64,000 nucleotides of DNA from UBA5793 sp040255465 (GCA_040255465.1 JBDZVA010000001.1:1116001-1180000); one strand, 5' to 3'. Shown: positions 34,308 to 43,938, counted from the stretch's first letter. The notes: generated by a model not told the origin, from the sequence alone. Numbers and translations are program-made.

Positions 34308-35267
34308 CTACTGCGCCGAGCCGGCAGGCCACATGAGCCAGAGGTAAGCGCCATAGCCTGCAAGCAGGACGGCGCCTTCCCATCGCTTGATGGCAAAACC
34401 GGTGCGTGCCAGCGGGAGCAGCAGCATTGCAAAAATGAGCATTGCGCCGAGGTCAATGTTCGAAAGATCTGGCGCGTCCATCGGCTTAACGAGTCCGGCG
34501 ATTCCGAGGATGCCGAGAATGTTGAAGATGTTCGAGCCGACGATATTGCCGATGGCGATGTCAGGTTGCTTGCGAAATGCGGCGACCACTGACGTAGCGA
34601 GTTCGGGCAGACTCGTGCCGGCCGCGACGATGGTCAGGCCGATGACGGTTTCACTTACATGGATGGCGCGAGCGACGGATACGGCGCCGGTGACCAGCGC
34701 TCTCGATCCCAGGATCAGCGCTCCCAGACCGCCGAGAAACAGCACGACATCCAGGCCGAGGTGTCGGTGCGGCGGCGGATTGCCCCGTTCGAACTCCTTT
34801 TCGACTTCGGCCGATGGGGAGACCCCTGCGGTGCGGAAGGAGAACGCCGTGTAGGCGATCATCCCAACGAAGAAGATGCCCGCATTGAGCCGCGAGAGTT
34901 CAGCATCGCTCAGGAGCCAGACGAGCAGAACGGACAGGCCGATCATGATCGGAATGTCGATGCGGATGAGCTGCACATGCACCCGGATGGGGTACACGAG
35001 TGCGGCCAGTCCGACGATGGCGGCGATGTTGAAGATGTTGGAGCCGACGACGTTGCCCAGCGCGATGCCGCCCTGGTTGTTGAGCGCGGCAATCGTCGAG
35101 ACGACCAGTTCCGGTGCGCTCGTGCCCCACGCGACAACCGTCAGGCCGATGACCAGCGGGGAGACGCCGAGGCGGGCCGCGATGGATGCCGCAGCGCGAA
35201 CGAACGCCTCCGCACCCCCAAAGGTGAGCACGAGTCCCAGCGCGATCCAACCCCACGCGGCAAGCAT
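34308..35267 (-). CDS. Sodium/calcium (cation/Ca2+) antiporter, CaCA family, YrbG-like
   Basis: 319 residues from the ATG at 35267 (GGAG 10 nt upstream). Ten or so membrane helices in two inverted repeats. Each repeat carries the alpha motif: AWGTSAPELVVST...GNVVGSNIFN in the first and AAGTSLPELATS...GNIVGSNIFN in the second, with the transport-site acidic residues intact. It exchanges Ca2+ for Na+ or H+ across the inner membrane. Stops 23 nt from the convergent pseudopilin gene. Confidence 0.92.
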   Translation of the reverse strand: MLAAWGWIALGLVLTFGGAEAFVRAAASIAARLGVSPLVIGLTVVAWGTSAPELVVSTIAALNNQGGIALGNVVGSNIFNIAAIVGLAALVYPIRVHVQLIRIDIPIMIGLSVLLVWLLSDAELSRLNAGIFFVGMIAYTAFSFRTAGVSPSAEVEKEFERGNPPPHRHLGLDVVLFLGGLGALILGSRALVTGAVSVARAIHVSETVIGLTIVAAGTSLPELATSVVAAFRKQPDIAIGNIVGSNIFNILGILGIAGLVKPMDAPDLSNIDLGAMLIFAMLLLPLARTGFAIKRWEGAVLLAGYGAYLWLMWPAGSAQ

Positions 35268-35358
35268 CGTTGTGCAACTCCATCCGACTGCGAGCGAGTC
35301 GGTCGGGGCCAATGGTAGTGGATGAAACCCGACTTGCGAAACCGTCCACGTCTAAGTG

Positions 35359-35730
35359 CTAGTTTTCTGTGCCGGAACGCTCGGATCGCATCCGGGCGAT
35401 CTGAAGTTCGAGGCGCTTGATCTCGCGCGTGACCGTGTTCTTCTGCATGTCCATCCAGGTCCAGAGTTTGAGCATGGCCACGCACAGGCTGGCGTACAGG
35501 AACACCACGGCCCAGAGAATGAGGTCCTTGACCTCAGCGGCGCCGAAGAAGCGGTAACCCGAGTAGATCATCAGGCCGAGGAACGCGAAGGTGACAGCCA
35601 TCACGATGATCGTGATGTGCAGGGCCCGGCCGCGAAACAACTGGGCGGTCATCTGGAGCAGATTCTCTTCTTCGATGGGGCCCACTTCGGCCTCGAAGAT
35701 TCGGTCGAATTCTTTGCCTTGCAGTGACAT
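35359..35730 (-). CDS. Two-helix membrane protein paired with the ECF sigma factor (DUF6768-like)
   Basis: 123 residues: an amphipathic N-terminal stretch, two membrane helices (about 38-58 and 68-88), then a basic helix QKNTVTREIKRLELQIARMRSE. From memory this resembles the DUF6768 family. It starts 3 nt after the sigma-factor gene, so the pair is certainly co-transcribed. A membrane protein in that place is likely an anti-sigma or sensing partner, though it lacks the zinc-finger anti-sigma HxxxCxxC motif. Confidence 0.7.
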   Translation of the reverse strand: MSLQGKEFDRIFEAEVGPIEEENLLQMTAQLFRGRALHITIIVMAVTFAFLGLMIYSGYRFFGAAEVKDLILWAVVFLYASLCVAMLKLWTWMDMQKNTVTREIKRLELQIARMRSERSGTEN

Positions 35731-35733
35731 GGT

Positions 35734-36318
35734 TCAGTCCTTTCCTGGTGTCGGCTCCAGGAGCGCCAGCAGTTGTCGCCGCGCTTCGTGGAGCCGTGAT
35801 TTGACGGTTCCGCTCGGGCAATCCATGACGATCGCGATCGCGGCGAGCGGAAAGTTTTCGCGATAGCGAAGTGAAACGATGGCGCGCAGATCGGCGGGCA
35901 GTTGGGTCAGGGCCCGGCTGAGGTGGCCGAGCTCTTCGATCTGCTGGGCGTCGTGCAACGGTGTCGGGCGCGGGTCGGGGGTTTCCGGTGCGCCCCCGGC
36001 CTGCTTCGAGGGGGTGCCGGTGCGCTGGCGCTCGCGCTGCGTTCGCCTGATGTGGTCGGCGCACTTGCGCGACAGGATGCGGTACATCCAGACGCGGTAC
36101 GCGGCGGGGTCCGCCAGTTTGCGGATGCTGCGGATGATGTCATGCCAGGCGTCCTGCGTGGCGTCGGCGGCCGCGGCATCATCGCGCAGCAGGCAAAGGG
36201 CGTGGGCGCGGAGGCGGCGATTCCATCGCCTGACCAGTTCGTTCATGGCTGCGATCTCCCCATCCTGGGCTCGCAGAACGAGCCATTCGTCGAAGATGTG
36301 GTCGGGAGAGCGATTCAT
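35734..36318 (-). CDS. ECF-type RNA polymerase sigma factor
   Basis: 194 residues. Region 2 (about 15-85) has the core-binding and -10 helices LLRDDAAAADATQDAWHDIIRSI; region 4 (about 135-185) ends in the helix-turn-helix FPLAAIAIVMDCPSGTVKSRLHEAR. A linker of about 30 Pro/Gly/Ala residues separates them. Controls transcription of an unknown regulon, probably with the downstream membrane protein. Upstream, TACAGT (36331-36336) could be its own -10. Confidence 0.9.
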   Translation of the reverse strand: MNRSPDHIFDEWLVLRAQDGEIAAMNELVRRWNRRLRAHALCLLRDDAAAADATQDAWHDIIRSIRKLADPAAYRVWMYRILSRKCADHIRRTQRERQRTGTPSKQAGGAPETPDPRPTPLHDAQQIEELGHLSRALTQLPADLRAIVSLRYRENFPLAAIAIVMDCPSGTVKSRLHEARRQLLALLEPTPGKD

Positions 36319-36468
36319 AGGAGCGGCCTCACTGTAAGGTCGTCCGCCGGAGCGGGGTGGTTCGAGAATCCGGAAGGCTTCCGACTACATTTCTGCGAGG
36401 GTGCCGGCATTGACCCAGGCGGGATGCAGCGTGACGCCTGCCGGTGGGTCGCGGCCAACCGGGAAACC

Positions 36469-36474
36469 TACGAT
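36469..36474 (+). promoter_or_regulatory. Candidate -10 box of proS (leaderless)
   Basis: TACGAT 8 nt before the ATG at 36483. No Shine-Dalgarno is present. Confidence 0.45.
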
Positions 36475-36482
36475 CGTGGCCT

Positions 36483-38237
36483 ATGAAATGGTCGCAAACG
36501 CTTATTCCGACATCGCGTCAGGTTCCGGCCGATGCCGTGGTTCCGTCACACCAGTTGATGCTTCGCGCGGGGCTGATCCGCCAGGTCGGCGCCGGGCTGT
36601 ATGACTACCTCCCGCTGGGCTTTCGGGTGCTCCAGCGCGTCATGGCGATCGTGCGCGAGGAGATGAACGCCGCCGGCGCGAGCGAACTGCTCATGCCGGC
36701 GCTCATCCCCATGGAGTTCTACGCCGACACGAAGCGCGACATCGACTACGGCGACAACCTTTTTAAGCTGACCGATCGGCACGGGCGAGCTACCGCCCTC
36801 GGACCCACGCACGAGGAAGTCATCACCGAACTGATGATGGCCTCGGTGACGTCCTACCGGCAACTGCCGCTTAATCTCTATCAGATCCAGACGAAGTATC
36901 GCGATGAATTTCGGCCGCGCTTCGGCGTGCTGCGCAGCCGCGAGTTTCTTATGAAGGATGCGTACTCGTTCCACGTTGATGTGGACGGGCCGGGCGGGCT
37001 GAACGAGACGTACGACAAGATGTACCAGGCGTACTGCAACATCTTCGATCGTTGCGGATTGGACTACTCAATCGTGGAAGCCGAGAGCGGCCCGATCGGC
37101 GGCAGCGCCAGCCACGAGTTCATGTGCAACTCGCCGGTGGGCGAGGACACGATCCTCAAGAGCGATAAGGGCAACTACGCGGCAAATGTCGAGAAGGCCG
37201 GCATCGGTATGCGGGCGCACGACCTCGACGGCGCGCCGACCGGTGAACTGAGCAAAGTGCACACGCCAAACCTGCCGGGCATCGAAGGCGTGTCCGAGTT
37301 CCTCAAGGTCAAGCCGAGTCGCATGCTCAAGACGATCGTCTGGCCGTGGTCGGCGGGCGATCGCAGCGGCTGGGTCATGGCGATCGTGTGCGGCCACCAT
37401 GATGTGAACGAAGGCAAGGTGCGCGACCTGCTCAAGGAACAGATCGGTGGGGCGCTGACGCTTCAGACCGAAGGCAGCGAGGCCGCGGCCCGCGGGGCCG
37501 GATTCGCAATCGGCTACGTTTCACCCGCCGGTGCTGCGGGCAAGAATGATTGCACGGTCTTTGCCGACCCTGATGCGGCGCAAGGCGGCTTCTGGGCCAC
37601 GGGCGCCGATGAGAGTGACCATCACGTCAAGCACTTCAACTGGAAGCGCGACGTCCTTGACAAGGGCGTCGAGGTGCATGTCGCTGACATCCGCAACGCG
37701 ATGGACGGCGACCCTTCTCCGCTCAATGACGGCGGCACCCTCCGCGCCAGCAAGGGCATCGAAGTCGGTCACGTCTTCAAACTCGGCGCGAAGTACTCCG
37801 ACGCCATGGGCTTTGCCGTCTCGGATGAAAAGCAGCAGAAGCGATCCGTCATTATGGGTTGCTACGGCATCGGAATCGGTCGCATCATCGCCTCGGCCAT
37901 CGAGATGAACAACGACGAGAATGGCATCAAGTGGCCGGCGGCCATTGCCCCGTTTGACGTCATCATCACGCCGATCAAGTATGAAGGCGAAGCCCGCGAC
38001 GTGACGGATCGACTCGAACGCGACCTGACCGAGGCCGGGCTGGATGTGCTGGTGGACGATCGCGACGAGCGGCCGGGGCCGAAGTTCAAGGATGCGGATC
38101 TCATCGGCATCCCGATTCGCCTCACCATCGGCGACAAGGCGCTGGCTCAGGGCTGCGTCGAAGTGGTCAAGCGCGACGGGTCGTTGGGCAAGGGGGAGAT
38201 GGTGAAGATCGAGGAAGTCGTGCAGCGCTGCACCTGA
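36483..38237 (+). CDS. proS: Prolyl-tRNA synthetase, bacterial type with editing domain
   Basis: 584 residues from the ATG at 36483. Class II motif 1 (LIRQVGAGLYDYLPLGFRV), TXE motif (LGPTHEEVI), motif 2 (QTKYRDEFRPRFGVLRSREFLMKD) and motif 3 (VIMGCYGIGIGRII) are present. An insertion of about 180 residues between motifs 2 and 3 (SEFLKVKPSRMLKT, VWVMAIVCGHHDVNEGK-like) is the INS domain that removes mischarged alanine. Ends with the anticodon-binding domain (DVLVDDRDERPGPKFKDADLIG). Single gene, next to unrelated neighbours. Confidence 0.96.
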   Translation: MKWSQTLIPTSRQVPADAVVPSHQLMLRAGLIRQVGAGLYDYLPLGFRVLQRVMAIVREEMNAAGASELLMPALIPMEFYADTKRDIDYGDNLFKLTDRHGRATALGPTHEEVITELMMASVTSYRQLPLNLYQIQTKYRDEFRPRFGVLRSREFLMKDAYSFHVDVDGPGGLNETYDKMYQAYCNIFDRCGLDYSIVEAESGPIGGSASHEFMCNSPVGEDTILKSDKGNYAANVEKAGIGMRAHDLDGAPTGELSKVHTPNLPGIEGVSEFLKVKPSRMLKTIVWPWSAGDRSGWVMAIVCGHHDVNEGKVRDLLKEQIGGALTLQTEGSEAAARGAGFAIGYVSPAGAAGKNDCTVFADPDAAQGGFWATGADESDHHVKHFNWKRDVLDKGVEVHVADIRNAMDGDPSPLNDGGTLRASKGIEVGHVFKLGAKYSDAMGFAVSDEKQQKRSVIMGCYGIGIGRIIASAIEMNNDENGIKWPAAIAPFDVIITPIKYEGEARDVTDRLERDLTEAGLDVLVDDRDERPGPKFKDADLIGIPIRLTIGDKALAQGCVEVVKRDGSLGKGEMVKIEEVVQRCT

Positions 38238-38273
38238 TTTCGCCGATCAGACGGTCAGAGGAGGATCCTCCGT

Positions 38274-39200
38274 ATGGTCGATATCAATGATCTGCTGGCC
38301 CAGTGGCGGGAGCGCACGGGCCGGATCGAGCACCTGAACAAGCTCTTCATCATCGGCTGCGGCAAGTCGGGCACAACCTGGCTTCGCAACATGCTCAATG
38401 GCCATCCGCAGATCGTGGTGCAGGGGGAGGGGTCATTCGCCTGGCGCTTGCTGCCGCACTTCTTCCAGGCGCTCGAGGCGTTCAACAAGCACCAGCAGCA
38501 GGGCCAGCCGCCCGTCACGCACGTTGATTCCAACGATGCGCTGGTCATGGCCCGACTGATGATCGACACCCAGTTCGCCAAATATGTCGAGCACGCCCGG
38601 CAAGCCGGCCGTGACGTCACGCCCCTGCGCTATGTCGCCGACAAGACGCCGCAGCACACGATCGCGATCCCGCTGCTCAGCATGCTCTACCCGCAAGGTA
38701 AGTTCATCCACATCATGCGCGACCCGCGTGATGTCGCGGTGAGCGGCTGGTTTCATGACGGCCAGACATCCGGCCGCACCTTCGAACAGTTCATCCACCA
38801 CTACATGAACGAGGTCTGGCCGCTCCAGGTTGGCTCGGCGCGGCGTGATGGTCCGGGACTAGGGCCGAATCGCTATTTTGAACTGCGCTACCGTGATCTG
38901 CTCGAGAATGAAGGAGACTGGTTGCTGCAATTGCTGCAGTTCCTGGAGGTGGAGACGAACCCCGAGACCATCGCTCGCTGCCGGACGGCCGGGTCGTTCA
39001 AGCGGCTCTCGGGCGGGCGCGAGCGTGGCGAGGAAGATCAGGCCAGCTTTTATCGCAAGGGGGTGGCGGGAGACTGGCGCAATCATCTGCCGCTTGAACT
39101 GGTCCAACCATGCTGCGATCGCATCGCCGATCTGATGCGTGATGTGGGATACGACCCTGACTGCGGTGCGGCACTGGAGGCGGCGGCGAACGCCAACTAA
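38274..39200 (+). CDS. Sulfotransferase family protein
   Basis: 308 residues, AGAGGAGG about 9 nt upstream of the ATG. PAPS 5'-phosphosulfate loop IGCGKSGTTWL (27-37, Lys31), 3'-phosphate motif MRDPRDVAVSGW (148-159) and the C-terminal RKGVAGDW that closes over the nucleotide are all intact. It moves sulfate from PAPS to a hydroxyl or amine of a carbohydrate, lipid or small molecule. Sulfated polysaccharides are common in this phylum, but no glycan gene is adjacent here. Confidence 0.88.
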   Translation: MVDINDLLAQWRERTGRIEHLNKLFIIGCGKSGTTWLRNMLNGHPQIVVQGEGSFAWRLLPHFFQALEAFNKHQQQGQPPVTHVDSNDALVMARLMIDTQFAKYVEHARQAGRDVTPLRYVADKTPQHTIAIPLLSMLYPQGKFIHIMRDPRDVAVSGWFHDGQTSGRTFEQFIHHYMNEVWPLQVGSARRDGPGLGPNRYFELRYRDLLENEGDWLLQLLQFLEVETNPETIARCRTAGSFKRLSGGRERGEEDQASFYRKGVAGDWRNHLPLELVQPCCDRIADLMRDVGYDPDCGAALEAAANAN

Positions 39201-39321
39201 CCGTCGGTCCAAGCGGAACGTCCGGCCCTCCGTAAATGGGGCATTGCCCTGAGTGTGAGGGTCAATCAAAGGCGGCATCGCCCGATTGGGGCGATTCCGC
39301 AACATTGGGGCCGTCCGCGTG

Positions 39322-39327
39322 TACACT
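39322..39327 (+). promoter_or_regulatory. Candidate -10 box of the TolC-like gene (leaderless)
   Basis: TACACT 8 nt before the ATG at 39336. No Shine-Dalgarno is present. Confidence 0.45.
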
Positions 39328-39335
39328 ACGCTGCA

Positions 39336-41249
39336 ATGTCGTCTCCCTTGCGCCGAATTCCGGTTGTTTTCTTCGTGCTGCCATTGTGCATCGGTGCGGC
39401 TCTGCTGTCGGTGCTCGGGGGTTGCCACCAGGGATTGACGGAGATCGATCGTAAGGCCTCAAAGCTCATCGCGGACCGCACGGAGGCGCTGGCCGGCAAC
39501 TCAGTGGCTCCGACGTTCGAGTATCTGGACGCTGTCCGCGCCGAGGCCGATCAGATTCGTCACGATTCTGACAACACCCGGCCGTTTCCGCCGACGCGCA
39601 ACCCGGCCGCCGCGGAGCTGACCGTCCAGCGAGCCGATGTGCAGGGCGAGGTCGATGCGCTCCTCAAGCGATACAGCGATGCGGGCGCCGACGTCGAGCG
39701 ATTCACTCTCCAGGAGACTCTCAAGTATGCGGTTGAGCACTCACGCGAGTACAAGACGGCCAAGGAAGAGTTGCTCCTGGCCGCACTGCGGTTGCTCATC
39801 CAGCGACACCAGTTTGGTCCGCGGTTTTTCGACGAGGTGACGGCCTCGTTCGACGGCAATCCTGAAGATGGCGACTACGAAATCGCCGCCCAGTTGATCA
39901 ACGAGTTTCGCATCACCCAGCGCCTCACCTCCGGTGGCGACGTGTCGATCCGTGCGCTGGTCAACGCGACCGAGCAGCTGCGCCGCCGCGTTGGCGATCC
40001 GAATTCCGAGTCGCAGTCGGCCAGCGTGATTCTCTCCGCCAACATTCCGCTGCTGCGCGGGGCGGGCGATGTGGCCCAGGAATCCCTGATCAGTGCTGAA
40101 CGCCAGATGGTGTACGCGACGCGGACCTTCGAACGCTTTCGCCAGCAGTTCCTCTTCAACATCTCCACGGACTACTTCGATCTCGTCCGAGCACAAGCGC
40201 AGATTGAGAACGCGAAGCGAGTGCTGGCCAGTCGCGAGGCGCTGTACAAAGAGACTGAAGCGCTGTACAAGTCCGGCCGCAAGCCGCAGTTCGAGTTGAG
40301 CGAGACGCGAGCCCGAGTGTTGAGCAGCCAGAACAGCCTGGCGGACCAGCGGGATCGCTACACGGTGCAACTCGAGCGCTTCCGCATTCGTCTTGGCCTG
40401 CCGCCTGCCAACCCGTATCTGATCGACACGGTGGCGTCTTGCAACCTGCCCGTGCCGGCACTCGACGTAGCCGAGAGTGTTCGGCGTGGATTGCTGTATC
40501 GCCTCGACCTGCAGACGACACGCGATCAACTCGATGACTCGCGCCGAGGGGTCGCCAATGCCCGCAACGACCTGCTCCCCGATCTGAACCTCAACGCTTC
40601 TGCGAGCATCCCCACCGATTCGGGCCTGAGGCGATCCGGTCTGCAACTCGACGGCACAAACGTCGACTACAGCGCCTCCATCACCTTTGGACTGCCTTTG
40701 GACCGCGAAACCGAGCGGATCGGCCTGCGCCAGGCGACGATCGATCTCGAACGCGCCCGGCGCGATCTGCGCGAGTCGGAAGACAACGTGGAGTTGAGCG
40801 TTCGGTCTGCGATGCGCGACATTCAGCTGGCCCTGTTCAGTCTGCAGATTCAAAACGAGAGCATCCGGATCATCCAGCGGCGTCTCGAAGGATTGAAACT
40901 CCGGCGAGCCGACGTGACTACACGAACGATCATCGATGCGCAGGATGAGCTTTCGGCGGCCCTGGACGCACGCGACGCCGCGATTCGCGACCTGCGCGTG
41001 GCGATCATGCGTTACCTGCTGGAAACCGGTCAGTTCCGCGTGGATGCCGACGGTCAATTCATCGCCCCGCCGGGAATGGAACAGTTGACGCCGCAGGAAG
41101 CCGAAATGCTCTACAACATGGGAACGACTGGAGAATCGACGTACCAGAAGGCCGAGACTCCGCCCGAGCAGGATCTGCCCGGCGACGCGTCCAATGGGGA
41201 AGTGGCCCCGAAGCCGGATGAGAAGACTCCTCCGGGAGGGCCGAATTGA
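39336..41249 (+). CDS. TolC-family outer-membrane efflux lipoprotein
   Basis: 637 residues from the ATG at 39336. Signal ends LLSVLGGCHQ, a lipobox-type cysteine. Two tandem outer-membrane-efflux repeats (about 125-330 and 360-560) have the long-helix heptads of TolC/OprM proteins (RTFERFRQQFLFNISTDYFDLV, ESEDNVELSVRSAMRDIQLAL). The C-terminal 70 residues are acidic and Pro-rich. It would form the exit duct for the adaptor encoded 37 nt downstream. No inner-membrane pump follows in the window. Confidence 0.88.
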   Translation: MSSPLRRIPVVFFVLPLCIGAALLSVLGGCHQGLTEIDRKASKLIADRTEALAGNSVAPTFEYLDAVRAEADQIRHDSDNTRPFPPTRNPAAAELTVQRADVQGEVDALLKRYSDAGADVERFTLQETLKYAVEHSREYKTAKEELLLAALRLLIQRHQFGPRFFDEVTASFDGNPEDGDYEIAAQLINEFRITQRLTSGGDVSIRALVNATEQLRRRVGDPNSESQSASVILSANIPLLRGAGDVAQESLISAERQMVYATRTFERFRQQFLFNISTDYFDLVRAQAQIENAKRVLASREALYKETEALYKSGRKPQFELSETRARVLSSQNSLADQRDRYTVQLERFRIRLGLPPANPYLIDTVASCNLPVPALDVAESVRRGLLYRLDLQTTRDQLDDSRRGVANARNDLLPDLNLNASASIPTDSGLRRSGLQLDGTNVDYSASITFGLPLDRETERIGLRQATIDLERARRDLRESEDNVELSVRSAMRDIQLALFSLQIQNESIRIIQRRLEGLKLRRADVTTRTIIDAQDELSAALDARDAAIRDLRVAIMRYLLETGQFRVDADGQFIAPPGMEQLTPQEAEMLYNMGTTGESTYQKAETPPEQDLPGDASNGEVAPKPDEKTPPGGPN

Positions 41250-41274
41250 ACCGATCCGTTTACGCTTTCATCGG

Positions 41275-41280
41275 TATCAT
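41275..41280 (+). promoter_or_regulatory. Possible -10 box of the HlyD-like gene
   Basis: TATCAT 6 nt before the ATG at 41287, lying between the TolC-like stop and this start. The gene may have its own leaderless transcript besides any read-through. Confidence 0.35.
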
Positions 41281-41286
41281 TGACTG

Positions 41287-42798
41287 ATGAGCAGAATTGC
41301 ACCGCACATGAACCGAAAACCGCCGATTCGCCACGCCTTGCTCCTGAAAGTGCTCCTCGGCCTCGTCGTCATCGGCGGGCTGGGGGGAACCGCCATAGTC
41401 TACACCTTGAGCCGGGGTTCCGCGGGTGACAACGTTCCCGTGGACGATCGGTACAAGGTCAAAGTTACGACTTTTGATATGGCGATACCGGCCACGGGTG
41501 AGTTGGAGGCCCTCAACTCCGTTGAGATCCGAAACCAGGTCGACGGCAAGACCGTGATCAAGTGGATCATCGACGAGGGTAGCCGCGTCAAGGAAGGTGA
41601 CTTGCTCGTCCAGCTGTCGAGCGATGACATTGTCAACCGGATCGAAGAGGAAACGCTCAGCGTCGAGGCGGCGCGGAACGAGCTGTTCTCGGCGCAGCAG
41701 GCGGTGGAGCTTCAGGTCAGCCAAAACGAGTCGACCAAGGGGAAGGCCCAACTGGCCGTCGATCTGGCGGAGTTGGAGCTGAAGCGATGGCAGGAAGGCG
41801 AAGTGGCGACGAAGCGGAAGGACATTGAAGTCCGCCTCCAACTGGCGAAGCGAAACGCAGAGCAGCGGAAAGAGGATTACGAGAACTCGGAGATGCTCTT
41901 CAAGGAAGGGTTTATCAGCAAGAGTGAACTGGTGACGGACGAGAACCGCCTCGACGAGGCCAAGGCCGAGCTCGAAAAAGCGCTGCTCGCCAAGCGCATC
42001 TATGAGGAGTACGAGTACCCGAAAGACGAAAAGTCCAAGACGAGCGATGTCGATGAGGCCAAGGTCGAACTCGATCGGGTGGTGTCGGCCAACGAGCGCA
42101 CGCTTCAGCAGAAGAAGGCGGACCTGACCAATCGCGAGCGGCAACTGTCGATTCGCGAAACTCGTCTGCAGAAGTTTCAGGATCAATTCGCCGCCTGCAC
42201 GATCAAGGCCCCCAGTGACGGGCTGGTTGTCTACGGTTCAAGCGTTGGACGCAATCCGTGGCGGAGGGATCCGCCGCTGCAGATCGGCCAGGAGGTCTAT
42301 TCCAACCAGTTGCTGATCATCCTGCCCGACACGAGCGCGATGGTCGCTTCGGTGCGCGTGCATGAAACGCAATCAAGCCGCGTGAAGGTTGGCATGCCGG
42401 CGACGGTGAAGATTGACGCCGTTTCGAAACTGCAGCTCAAAGCCGCCGTTCGCAGCGTGGGCGTGATGGCTGAGCAAACGGGCATGGGCAGCCAGGTGCG
42501 CGAGTTTACCATTCGCCTTCTTATCGAGGGGGCCAACGAGTGGGATCTCAAACCCTCGATGCGGTGCAAGGCCGACATTATTCTTGGCCGGGTTGAGGAC
42601 GCGCTGGCGGTGCCGATCCAGGCGGTCTACGTCGAGCGGGGCAAGGCGTACGTCTGGGTGCCCAGCGGGACGATGTGGAAAAAAGAGCCCGTCTCCACCG
42701 GCCGCAACAGCGAAACGATGATCGAAATCAAGTCTGGACTCAACGCGGGCGACATGGTTCTGCTCCGCCCGCCGACCCCGGGTGAAATCGCGGGTTGA
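41287..42798 (+). CDS. HlyD/RND-type periplasmic adaptor (membrane fusion protein)
   Basis: 503 residues, one N-terminal membrane anchor (about 18-40). First lipoyl half TGELEALNSVEIRNQVDGKTVIKWIIDEGSRVKEGDLLVQL, then a coiled-coil hairpin of about 180 residues rich in Glu/Lys/Arg (110-290), second lipoyl half ACTIKAPSDGLVVY, a beta-barrel domain (VRVHETQSSRVKVGMPATVKI) and the membrane-proximal domain. It would bridge the TolC-like channel to an inner-membrane ABC or RND pump not encoded here. An internal ATG at 41308 is an alternative start. Confidence 0.88.
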   Translation: MSRIAPHMNRKPPIRHALLLKVLLGLVVIGGLGGTAIVYTLSRGSAGDNVPVDDRYKVKVTTFDMAIPATGELEALNSVEIRNQVDGKTVIKWIIDEGSRVKEGDLLVQLSSDDIVNRIEEETLSVEAARNELFSAQQAVELQVSQNESTKGKAQLAVDLAELELKRWQEGEVATKRKDIEVRLQLAKRNAEQRKEDYENSEMLFKEGFISKSELVTDENRLDEAKAELEKALLAKRIYEEYEYPKDEKSKTSDVDEAKVELDRVVSANERTLQQKKADLTNRERQLSIRETRLQKFQDQFAACTIKAPSDGLVVYGSSVGRNPWRRDPPLQIGQEVYSNQLLIILPDTSAMVASVRVHETQSSRVKVGMPATVKIDAVSKLQLKAAVRSVGVMAEQTGMGSQVREFTIRLLIEGANEWDLKPSMRCKADIILGRVEDALAVPIQAVYVERGKAYVWVPSGTMWKKEPVSTGRNSETMIEIKSGLNAGDMVLLRPPTPGEIAG

Positions 42799-42876
42799 GT
42801 ACAGCTCACAGCCGCGTTCAGCCTCGGGCGGCAACCGTGGCGCGGTGCGATGACCCGCTTCAGAGTTAAGGAATAA

Positions 42877-42907
42877 CAGCGCAACACCTCAGAAGAGTGT
42901 TGCGCTG
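42877..42907 (-). terminator. Hairpin between the HlyD-like gene and the convergent PEP-CTERM-like gene
   Basis: Perfect 11-bp stem CAGCGCAACAC/GTGTTGCGCTG with a 9-base loop. On the minus strand it is followed by TTATTCCTT, so it serves the minus-strand gene best and may work in both directions. Confidence 0.75.
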
Positions 42908-42940
42908 TGGTTGCCGTTGACGACGGAGCCGCCGCTCACG

Positions 42941-43654
42941 TTAGTTCGATACGCTTCGCTTGCGCCGACCACCGACAAAGATGAGTGTCCCTGTCGCAAG
43001 CAGCACCATGCTGCCCGGCGAGGGCACCCCATAAATCCGACTGAGGCGGAAGTCGACGGCGACACCCGGATCGAGAAACACGCTGATGCTCTGGACATTC
43101 GCCAGGTCCACCGAGCCGATCCCGACGAAATCCGCCAGGCAGAAGATCATGGTCTGCGGGCCGGAGCTGTTCAGCGAATGGCTGAGTGCCGCGACATTGA
43201 CGGTGTCGGCAATGCTGACGACGATCGGCAACGGCTGGCCGTTCGCGTAGTCGAATCGTGCAAAGTCCAGCATGATGTCGGTGATTGCGCCAAAGTCGGC
43301 GCTGAGGCCGGCGCCGTTGTTGTCGTAGAGCAGGCTCCAGTCGCCCCGTGCACCAGCGGTGGAGGAGTAATCCAGGATCATTCCAAAGTTCGGAACAATC
43401 GCCGCCTGCACAAAATCGAGCCCCAACTCCTCGAGAAACGTGGCGCGAATCGTCGAGTGGCGCGATGCGCCAATAACGTTGGTCAGTCCGCTCTCGTACA
43501 CGTCAACAGACGTGAGTGTGCTGATCACGACCGGCCAGGGCGTCGGATCATCGACCGATGAGAAATCATCGATGATTACGTCTGCGGAGACCGTTCCTGC
43601 AGTCATCGCGCCCGCAAGCAGCGACGTCAAGACGTACTTGTACTTCAAGCTCAT
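42941..43654 (-). CDS. Secreted protein with PEP-CTERM-like sorting tail, copy B
   Basis: 237 residues, AGGGAGAG ahead of the ATG. Signal peptide cut near VSADV. A compact beta-rich domain of about 190 residues starts at IIDDFSSVDDPTPWP. The tail VPSPGSMVLLATGTLI plus GGRRKR matches the exosortase substrate layout: short P-rich motif, hydrophobic helix, basic end. The canonical PEP is replaced by PSPG, as is usual in this lineage. Close paralogue of the gene at 43939 (same length; DFVQAAIVPNFGM and DYSSTAGARGDW identical). Function unknown; probably surface-attached or polysaccharide-associated. Confidence 0.82.
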   Translation of the reverse strand: MSLKYKYVLTSLLAGAMTAGTVSADVIIDDFSSVDDPTPWPVVISTLTSVDVYESGLTNVIGASRHSTIRATFLEELGLDFVQAAIVPNFGMILDYSSTAGARGDWSLLYDNNGAGLSADFGAITDIMLDFARFDYANGQPLPIVVSIADTVNVAALSHSLNSSGPQTMIFCLADFVGIGSVDLANVQSISVFLDPGVAVDFRLSRIYGVPSPGSMVLLATGTLIFVGGRRKRSVSN

Positions 43655-43878
43655 TTCTCTCTCCCTTCCGAAGCGACGGTTGCCGTTTCTCCAGCCTGGC
43701 TGCCCTGCGCGGACACTCCGCGCGTTTCAAAGTATGAACGTGGGGCAGCGCCTGTCCAGGCTGTCAGCAGAGAACAGGGTGATTTGATGCGTCCAGAGAA
43801 CGAACGCGAAACAGGCATCATCAAAGCCTGTTTTGAGTACGGGGTGTTCAGTTGCGGCATGCTCAAGCCAAAAACGAA

Positions 43879-43910
43879 CTGCGCAGCCTCCCAATTGGAA
43901 GGCTGCGCAG
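43879..43910 (-). terminator. Terminator of the PEP-CTERM-like copy A gene
   Basis: Perfect 11-bp stem CTGCGCAGCCT/AGGCTGCGCAG with a 10-base loop. On the minus strand it is followed by TTCGTTTTTGG. It separates the two tandem paralogues into individual transcripts. Confidence 0.82.
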
Positions 43911-43938
43911 CGGTTGGCCATTTGGTTGGCGAGTCGCG

